Shown: piece after piece, positions 57,396 through 64,000 of the stretch
Position numbering within the stretch: the first letter of the stretch is position 1
Layout of the letters: each line of letters opens with the position of its first letter
Assembly (NCBI GenBank): GCA_027922465.2
Contig: BQMF02000220.1
Coordinates: 186,001-250,000 of the forward strand
Direction: 5' to 3'
DNA length: 64,000 bases
Source: Turritopsis dohrnii
Taxonomy: Eukaryota > Cnidaria > Hydrozoa > Anthoathecata > Oceaniidae
Made by a program: the position numbers and the translations under genes
The notes under the pieces: generated by a model
What the model saw: only the letters and a program-made list of their open reading frames with translations
Databases searched by the model: none
What the model was told of the DNA's origin: nothing

Positions 57396-58690
57396 TTTTA
57401 AGTTATGGGAAAAAATAAGAAATTTTAAAATCAGACCTGTGTGAATATTGGTCTCACGGGCATGCGGATTCATATTTCGTGTGTGGAGGTGCGCGAATGT
57501 GATCTCACGCCTAAGTTATGATCGGCTAAGTTTTCATTGTGATCGCACCTTTTTTCAACGTCAGACTTAAAAACGCTGAAAGTCCATCGTCTGAAAAAAG
57601 ACTTGTGTTTGTCCGTGAAAAAATTGCTTTTAGAAAAACTCTCAGATTGTGAGCGGGATGAAAGCGTTTATTCAAGCATACAATTCATAGACATGCAATA
57701 CTGGCAGGATGTCAAAGAATATGGAAATATGGAAAAGACATTATATATCATGTTTTTGAGCAACCATTTCTCGGTACCTCTCAAAAATGCTGGGTTTAAC
57801 GAGGACAAGAGCTTTGGTGGAGTGGAAAAAATTTAAAATGTATGAAAGCACTCACTTCAAGTGAGGGATATGTGGAAGTCAGAGCCAGTATACAAGCGAG
57901 AAAATTATCCCAACTTGAGCATTTTGGTTTCATTGATCTTTAGTATTTCTGGCTCAAATTCCAATGTTGAGCGTGTCTTCAGTACCGTTACATGCATGCT
58001 TTCGGATCGTTGTCTATCTATGACACATAAAACACTCAAAGATTCTTTACTGATTCTTGGTAAGGATACACTTTGGACGACAGCTGAGCGGAAGGAAATA
58101 ATTGAATGTGCCTGGGAAATTTACATGACGAAGCGAAGGTGTACGAAATTTGGCACAGATGTAGGTGCTTCAGAGCGGAGCGTCATTGAATAAGCTAGCT
58201 ATGTCGAATCGAGTGATGACTGGGACAGTGAGGACGATTTGTATGAAGATGAAGTATAATATGCTGAGTGATTGTTATAATATGGTAGTGTAGTTGTATT
58301 TTTGTTAGCTAAAACTACGTATTTTTGTTAATATTGAATTTTCACGTTACAAGAAAACACGAAGAACTCGTACTTAAAGTATTAATACGCACTGAAGTCG
58401 AAGATAAGGGCTGCAATGCCTCCAGTGTTTGGCGTTCACGGGTTAAATTGTCCGCCAACTTCTTAATAAGTGAAATTCAATCATTTGTAACGAAATTTAG
58501 AATCAATTAGTCACGCGGGAGAGATTTCTTTATGACAAGGCCTGGGAACGTGCTATCTGTTAAGAAACATAGGTCTCATAATGTAAATACAACCAAGTAA
58601 AGGCCTTCTAGTACACTGATCAGTTAACAGAGGCTGGTATCATAGAAAGTTCCTTAGTAAGAGGAGGCTGAGTGTTTACTTTGTTGTACA

Positions 58691-58815
58691 CCTTTTTTTT
58701 ATAAGCATCGACTTTTTTTCGCTCAGCCTCAGTTATGCTTAATGTTATGAAAATTCGAGCCTCTGATATGCTTACAATATGCTTATTTCTATGTAAGGCT
58801 TAAGATGTTTTTTTA
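58691..58815. mobile_element. Partial ATAAGCAT-keyword TIR element
   Basis: TA, then CACCTTTTTTTTTATAAGCAT, followed by repeated ATGCTTA (58735, 58768, 58780) and GAGCCTC words. Only one end is recognisable. Confidence 0.5.
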
Positions 58816-59184
58816 CAGCAAAAAGGCCTAGCTATAGATTTGAAAACTCAATTTTGTTGATTTGTTTAGAACATTCGAAATCCTGATCCCTAGGAAGAAA
58901 GTTCAATTCATATGTTATGCATTTTTCTAAAAGCTTTCCCATAAAATCACCTTCACCTAGAAAATTGATATATCTGGATAAATGGTTGGAGACTGCATTT
59001 TCCAAGCTGCTAAAAAGGAACAGAGTACAACAACGTAACCCGGGGGTGAAATCCAACAACTCAAGCATAATCACATGGCCGTATTTGAAAACAAGATGGT
59101 GGACTGATTACCGCAATTTTGTAGTTGAGCATGAAGTCAAAATTTATTTTTTGTTTCTCCAGCCATTCCATGGACTTCTATAAG
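58816..59184. other. Unassigned sequence next to the gypsy remnant
   Basis: An 80-codon minus-strand frame (59074-58832) and its plus-strand shadow are present. Neither resembles a known family; it may be host sequence or decayed transposon. Confidence 0.3.
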
Positions 59185-59382
59185 TGTGGTGTGATGAAGC
59201 AAGACCTCTTCCTTCGTATATTTACAGGCTTCGTATATGTGCAGGCTTCGTATATTTACAGGCTTTACAAAACCATAAATTGTACTATACTAACCTAAGA
59301 GATTAAAGGGAGGAAAATACAAGAAACAAAACACAGTTGCTGGCCTTAAGGCTTAAGACATATAAGTTCAGTCCTAAATATC
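59185..59382 (-). repeat. 3' LTR of the gypsy remnant
   Basis: Plus-strand TGTGGTGTGATGAAGCAAGA to CCTAAATATCA, homologous to 60803-60943. Contains three tandem copies of TTCGTATATKTRCAGGC not present in the other LTR. Confidence 0.65.
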
Positions 59383-60802
59383 ACGTCATTGACTAATGTT
59401 TATCCACGATGGAGGCTTCGATACCCTAAGATGATGAACGACATAAACGACTAGATTGGAGTCATCTGGCTGGGGGGTCTGCTTACTGGTGCTATTTCCT
59501 TTTCGCACAGATGTATATTGTACATCTGCTCCTGGTGTTTCTGTTTCCAGGCAATAGATGAGTTTCTTAGTGACGTAATGTTTATAAACACCAGTGTTCT
59601 TTGCTCGATAATTACGGTATATTGCAACATAGAATATCATTAATCAAGTCATTTTCCTGTGTGAGTATGGGCATGCAGCCTCGCAGGAAATAAAAGTCTC
59701 TTTATACACTTCAAAATGTTGTCACTTTATTTGGTTCTCTGGAGTCCCCTTAAAGACAATCGACATTAGAAAGTTTCAATACACATTAGCACTTCCTATC
59801 TATTTTCATACATTGTATTTGATTTTTAGTATGTACAAGGTATAAAAGTGTAATTAACATTGGAAACTCGTCTATACAACGATACACTGGATTTTCTAAC
59901 CATCATCATATTTGATGAAAGCATAGGAAGGATTTGTGTGAACAAAAGCTCCACCTTTTCGACTAATGAATCCGCTTTGCTGTTTTGAACAATTTTTCGT
60001 ACAAATACCGGACTCTCAGGTTTGAGTCATGATGGAGTTGATTTACCACACATACACGACACCAGTGACGGTCCTCTATCTGAATGGACATACCCAGCCG
60101 TACCGCATAATGAGAAAAGGGAATCAAGACTCTATAACAGTGGAGGTTTCCATGTTTGGACAAGGGAAAACAAATGTGAAACGGGAATACTCATTGACTA
60201 CAAGAAGAAAATATTTGTTTCTGGCTGCACTTGCAAGTGTGCTTTTAAAGTCTATGCTAATACATTCCACAGGCTGGTTTGCTTTGATAAGCTTCCCACC
60301 TTCAGCACACACTTGGCATATTGGATATCTTCCAAACTGTAAGTTGTTGGACAAAACAGCACATGTAGCACATGATAATGTGTCTGCCGCAGTATTTTCT
60401 GGTCCTTGTCAGCACTGTATTAAGATATCCACGCCAGCCTTTGTCATGCAGGAGTTACAGGACTGGAGTTACAAGCGGAAAGTGTGTCAAGTGCCAAGTG
60501 TATGCTGAAGGGAAACCACAATTTCAATAGGTGTTTTGCAATAATGCTTCTAATTTTGCAATACATTGATCATAATCTTCTATGTCATCAATGTGTTCAT
60601 AGACAGAGTGTGACACATAGTTCGTTAAGGTACGTAACTTGTTGGTTGACGTCCACCTTCTGAAACACTTTCACTACACTCATCTAGGAAATTCTCGAAA
60701 GTCCTCCTCCTATGTTTCCATTGTTTAGCTACATTGGGTGCACTAGCATCCAAGTCGAGGCATGCTGGCTTCAAGACTTTCTCCATTGTTTGGTTATGGT
60801 TT

Positions 60803-60943
60803 TGTAAATTGTGATGAAACAAGACCTCTTTGTATATTAAGGCCTTAGAAAACCATAATTGTACTACCCTAGAAAATAAGCGTAATACAAAGAAACAAAA
60901 CACAGATACTGGCTTTAAGACATTATAAGTTCAGGACATAACA
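60803..60943 (-). repeat. 5' LTR of the gypsy remnant
   Basis: Plus-strand TGTAAATTGTGATGAAACAA to GGACATAACA. It lies directly upstream (minus strand) of the gag ATG. Confidence 0.65.
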
Positions 60944-61144
60944 CTCAACTTGCCCATTTCCTCGAGAATTGAACAGTGTCGAGTGACTGCTAGCTATCCA
61001 TGACTTAAGAGAACGTTTCATGTGAAATAGCATTAAACAATTTAATGAAACATGATTACTATGAATGATTATGATGGTATATACTATACTGACAAGTGTT
61101 TGTCTTAGGGATGCATCCAAAATAAAAAGGATGATAGGGGACAC
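60944..61144 (-). pseudogene. Fragment of a second gypsy-like integrase
   Basis: Minus-strand codons just before the LTR read SLKSWIASSHSTLFNSRGNG then QVE, resembling the C-terminal core of Ty3/gypsy integrase (the NPxGNGQVE region). The LTR starts immediately after it, so the larger element appears to have landed in an older copy. Confidence 0.5.
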
Positions 61145-61204
61145 AACGTTATAAAGAAGTATAGCTTTCTATAGAAATTCTGATTGAAATTCTGAAGATT
61201 ATTT

Positions 61205-61389
61205 TGTTGATATGCACAACTTCTTTTTTTCTTTTTCTTTTTTTATATTTTAATGAGGCCCGGGGGAACTGGTAGTATCCACTGATGTGGGCCTCCACCA
61301 GTAATGTAATCGGGATTTGAACCACTACCAATTATCACCCTTGTATTACAAGCCCACCGTCTTACCAAGTGATGAGCTATACACCCCAC
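61205..61389 (-). mobile_element. tRNA-derived SINE
   Basis: On the minus strand it opens with a tRNA-like head containing a box A match (TAGCTCATCACTTGGTAAGA), an anticodon-like loop CTTGTAA (would read TGT, Thr) and a box B match (GTGGTTCAAATCCCG), then a body GGCCCACATCAGTGG and an A-rich tail with AAAAAAAGAAAAAG. The head is too altered to be a working tRNA (acceptor stem not paired). The body word is shared with the 3' end of the LINE at 30300. Confidence 0.75.
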
Positions 61390-61895
61390 CTACCAATTAC
61401 CTTCTACCAGTCAACGTCTTAGTGGAAGCCTTACTCCCTATGAGATGACGAAGATGTAGCACTAATCATAAACCCCTCTGGACAAACACAAAATTCTACC
61501 AGCTGCATTCCTGGTGGTACTGCTACTAGCCCTTTCCCCTGCGAAGTCTGCGAATGTGTTGGGGTCAATATAGGGCTAGGTAAGGAATGAGCTAGAAAAT
61601 TGGTGTCGAAATTAGAAAAAATGTCAGCTGGAGTGGGAAAGTAACCCCTCCCCTTGCTTGAAGTGTGTATCTGTGCTAGTCAGCATAGAAAGTTTAGCTT
61701 GGGAGGGATGAACAAGAATGATAAAAATATTAACATACTAGTAACCCGGGTAAAAATGTTTGGTCAGAGTAAAATGCAGCTTTCCTTATAATAGCTGCCA
61801 AGTATTCAGAGTATAACATAATTTGGGGCTCCAACTATTTTTTTGTCATTAGGGACATTGGTTATTATTTTGGTTGTTTATAGGATTATTTAGAC
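61390..61895. other. Upstream region of OXSM
   Basis: No exon or repeat recognised. Presumed to contain the OXSM promoter and leader; CATTAGGGACATTGG-rich leader precedes the ATG at 61896. Confidence 0.35.
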
Positions 61896-63266
61896 ATGAA
61901 TACCCATTCTGTGAGAAAAATAGTACGTAGACATACAAAGTTATTTGAATTACTGATTGCAAAAAGATATTTACAGACCCACCACATACTCTTCAATCGG
62001 CGTGTAGTTTGCACTGGAATTGGTATTTTATGTCCTTTAGGATTTGGTCTAGATACTGCTTGGAAAAATCTTATTGATGGGAAATCAGCTGTTAAAATAA
62101 ATGATAAACCTGGTTATGACAATATTCCATCAAAAGTTGCTGCTTTCGTGCCCTTAGGAACATCTAAGGGTTTTTTCAATCAAGACAACTTCATTAAAAA
62201 GAGTGATCATAAATTTTTATCACGGAGCATGATTTTTGCACTTGGTGCAGCAGAGGAAGCATTAAAAACTGCTAAGTGGTATCCTGAAAGTGCTACAGAA
62301 AGAGAAAGGACTGGTGTGGCTGTTGGTTGTGGAATGGTAGATTTAGAAACAATTATTGAAACATCAGAAATCATTAAAACTAAAGGGTATAAAAGAGTTA
62401 GCCCATTTTTTGTTCCTAAAATATTAACTAATATGGCAGCAGGACACATAAGTATCAAGTATGGGTTCCAAGGACCTAATCATGCTGTTTCAACAGCTTG
62501 TACCACAGGGGCACATGCTATTGGTGATTCAATGAGACTAATAAAAAACGGTTTTGCCGATGTGATGATTTGTGGTGGTACAGAAGCTCCTATCACTCCA
62601 GTCGCAGTTGCTGGATTTGCACGAGCTAGAGCATTGTCTCATTCGTTTACGAATGTTGCAGAGACATCATCTCGGCCATTTGATAGAGACAGAGACGGTT
62701 TTGTTATCGGGGAAGGTGCTGCTATACTTGTGCTTGAAGAATATGAACATGCTGTGAAGAGGAATGCTACAATCTTTGCAGAGTTGTTAGGTTACGGCAT
62801 GTCAGGTGATGCATTTCACATGACTGCTGCACATGAAAATGGTCAAGGCGCATTTTTGGCTATGAAAGCAGCATTAGAAGATGGACAGATCTCTTCACAT
62901 CAAGTGCAGTACATAAACGCTCATGCCACATCTACTTCTATTGGTGATTTGATTGAAAACGTTGCAATCAAGCGTTTATTTGGTAAACACTCTTATAATA
63001 TGAAGATTTCATCATGCAAGGGAGCGATTGGTCATTTGTTAGGAGCTGCTGGTGCAGTTGAATCTGCTTTTACCATTTTGTCATTATATCATAAAATTAT
63101 TCCACCAACCTTGAATATTTTCAACCTTGATGAAGAATTTGACTTGGATTATGTTGCCAACAAGGCATGTGATTATGTAGTATTTGACAAACAGCGTAGA
63201 ATTGCTTTGAAAAATTCTTTTGGGTTTGGTGGAACAAATGCTTCTTTATTGTTTGGTGAATATTAG
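61896..63266 (+). CDS. OXSM: Mitochondrial 3-oxoacyl-ACP synthase (KAS II type)
   Basis: Intron-less ORF of 456 aa, close to human OXSM (459 aa). It condenses malonyl-ACP with the growing acyl-ACP in mitochondrial type II fatty-acid synthesis, the route to octanoate for lipoic acid. The first ~33 residues are Arg/Lys/His-rich without acidic residues until Glu18, consistent with a mitochondrial presequence. The thiolase fold begins RRVVCTGIGILCPLGFG. Catalytic residues: Cys202 in STACTTGAHAIGDS, His343 in NAHATSTSIGD, and Lys375/His380 in KGAIGHLLGAAGAVE, the full Cys-His-His set of KAS I/II. The C-terminal SFGFGGTNASLLF loop is intact. The first ATG is chosen; the leader contains a stop upstream in frame (GATTATTTAG). 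Confidence 0.95.
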   Translation: MNTHSVRKIVRRHTKLFELLIAKRYLQTHHILFNRRVVCTGIGILCPLGFGLDTAWKNLIDGKSAVKINDKPGYDNIPSKVAAFVPLGTSKGFFNQDNFIKKSDHKFLSRSMIFALGAAEEALKTAKWYPESATERERTGVAVGCGMVDLETIIETSEIIKTKGYKRVSPFFVPKILTNMAAGHISIKYGFQGPNHAVSTACTTGAHAIGDSMRLIKNGFADVMICGGTEAPITPVAVAGFARARALSHSFTNVAETSSRPFDRDRDGFVIGEGAAILVLEEYEHAVKRNATIFAELLGYGMSGDAFHMTAAHENGQGAFLAMKAALEDGQISSHQVQYINAHATSTSIGDLIENVAIKRLFGKHSYNMKISSCKGAIGHLLGAAGAVESAFTILSLYHKIIPPTLNIFNLDEEFDLDYVANKACDYVVFDKQRRIALKNSFGFGGTNASLLFGEY

Positions 63267-63789
63267 ATTTGTGTTTAATGATCGCATGTAATTACTTACA
63301 TCTGTATTACTTCTCTGATGAGTCTATTAATCGGAATATACATTGCATGTAAACTGATTATATAAAATGTGTGAGGAGATTGTAGTTCTATGATTTCACA
63401 TCTCGTGTTTTATTTTATTTGTTATTTTAAACCATTTTACTCTGGCTGTAATTAATAGGAAATCTTCAGAGAGGGTAGCTTGTATGTAAGTATTAGTGAA
63501 TATTGATCAAAATAATATTTGCTTGAATCATAGTCATTGGAAAATTCTCTGTCTGGAAGTTCATTTTAACAATTTACTGTTAAGTTGTTCGGGAATTTTT
63601 TAATCAGACAAATTTTGATCATGTGACAAAATTCCAACCAAACTGCAATTGCCATCATGTTGATTATCTTGTTAAGTTAGATAGTCCAACTTTAAAATTT
63701 CGGCAATAGAATTTCAAGAGGGTACTTTCCAATGACTATGCTAGAATTTAATGGCAATGTACCTATTCATTTCCTGTAACAGAGTAAAA
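63267..63789. other. Intergenic between OXSM and the next gene
   Basis: About 520 bases, AT-rich. No repeat was recognised. Confidence 0.4.
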
Positions 63790-63886
63790 ATGGCTGCTGC
63801 TTGTGAAGCTTATCATTCCCAGTTATATGTCAAAGACACAGAAAGAAAGGGAAAAGGTCTGTTTACCCCTATTCCCATAAAAGAAG
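63790..63886 (+). CDS. First exon of a gene leaving the window, possible SET-domain protein
   Basis: ATG at 63790 opens 32 codons plus one base, followed by a good donor (GAAG|GTAAGT). The peptide starts MAAACEAYHSQLYVKDTERK and continues GKGLFTPIPIKEG. The G(K/R)GLF.....I..G pattern is how SET-domain lysine methyltransferases such as SMYD proteins begin. One motif is not enough to be sure; the following exons lie outside the window or in its last 100 bases. Confidence 0.45.
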
Positions 63887-63908
63887 GTAAGTAAAGTTTC
63901 AATCTTGT

Positions 63909-64000
63909 TTTCATTGTAGTACATTCAATTCAATGACAACTCAATGTGTTGTCCGTCACTGTCATGACAACTCAATGTGTTGTTCGTCACTATCTTTCTT
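63909..64000. repeat. Short direct repeat in intron 1 of the last gene
   Basis: CATTC...CAATGACAACTCAATGTGTTGTCCGTCACT at about 63931-63960 is repeated with one change at 63961-63992 (core TGACAACTCAATGTGTTGT, CGTCACT). Confidence 0.7.

Larger units (their letters stand above)
54230..58250 (+). pseudogene. hAT transposase pseudogene (KIAA1586-like), interrupted by two insertions
   Basis: Plus-strand 54255-55250 reads in one frame with TAA stops at 54606, 55095 and about 55239: SDGYRARKTG, CCTADRASVNFGKY, GVLTQLKEDGRPWLLQIHCA and KHRIELAVKD are the conserved DDE-core blocks of this group. Coding resumes at 57603-58193 with the dimerisation domain (ISGSNSNVERVFSTVTCMLS). Between these lie the GGCGTGCGATC element (55658-56482) and the ATAAGAAAC element (56941-57367). 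An N-terminal zinc-finger part was not found; an AG at 54230 precedes the open frame. Inactive. Confidence 0.85.
59185..60943 (-). mobile_element. Ty3/gypsy LTR retrotransposon remnant lacking protease and RT
   Basis: Read on the minus strand: a short 5' LTR (60943-60803), a gag start at about 60793 (MEKVLKPACLDLD, RRTFENFLDECSES), gag continuing in another frame to a stop near 60525, then directly an integrase fragment (CQVCAEGGKL, then the ISIDFKSTLA and VVNEYSRFTF core blocks, 60354-60124) that decays by 59963, a possible pol tail (59640-59386), and the 3' LTR (59382-59185). Protease, reverse transcriptase and RNase H are deleted. The two LTR copies share GACCTC and TTATAAGTTCAG segments; the 3' copy has an extra triplicated TTCGTATATKTRCAGG. 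Inactive. Confidence 0.75.

Noticed and set aside
61205..61389. Functional tRNA-Thr gene on the minus strand
   Set aside because: Box A and B are recognisable but the acceptor stem does not pair and an extended SINE body with A-rich tail follows.

Overview
This is a eukaryotic, AT-rich, intron-containing window, almost certainly from an early-branching metazoan. The genes (MUS81, Gemin6, cyclin J, a SoxE/F-like HMG factor, mitochondrial KAS, a RERG/RASL-type GTPase) together with the CR1/jockey-like LINEs, hAT and Ty3/gypsy debris suggest a cnidarian, perhaps a hydrozoan. The organism is an inference from gene and repeat flavour; no species marker was seen. All exon models were built by hand from reading frame, GT/AG signals and phase continuity.

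Layout. 1-1017 (-): terminal part of an acidic, unrecognised coding region that runs off the left edge. 3371-5371 (-): a three-exon gene for an unrecognised charged protein with Tyr-rich repeats. 5751-6748: a 1-kb TIR element. 8816-12743 (+): a five-exon Ras-like GTPase gene, convergent with 13407-19320 (-), a fourteen-exon MUS81 homologue. The MUS81 C-terminal helix-hairpin-helix region is replaced by an acidic linker and a CUE-like ubiquitin-binding domain. 19575-33560 is mobile-element country: three defective LINEs on the minus strand, several TA-flanked inverted-repeat elements and a 4.7-kb TIR-bounded composite. 35421-37413 (-): Sox gene with an intron inside the HMG box. 39974-43463 (-): cyclin J. 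43931-46235 (-): DUF4246-family protein with three apparent frameshifts. 47596-48108 (-): single-exon GEMIN6. 50560-58260: hAT transposase remains with nested TIR elements. 59185-61140 (-): Ty3/gypsy remnant lacking most of pol. 61205-61389 (-): tRNA-derived SINE. 61896-63266 (+): mitochondrial 3-oxoacyl-ACP synthase OXSM. 63790 onward (+): first exon of a gene that leaves the window.

The most distinctive structural signal is a set of at least seven, possibly about a dozen, short inverted-terminal-repeat elements, most flanked by TA. Each is packed in both orientations with its own short 'keyword' (for example AAAACGTTTTT, TTAACGATATTA, GTCGGCAAAAA, TTCGGCGG/CCGCAAAA, ATAAGAAC, ATAAGAAAC, ATAAGCAAC). 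Pairs of elements share the same outermost terminus but carry different keywords, as if the internal word is swapped or co-evolves separately from the end. No CRISPR array, operon or prokaryotic system is present. The host genes look like unrelated housekeeping and regulatory genes, not a pathway cluster.
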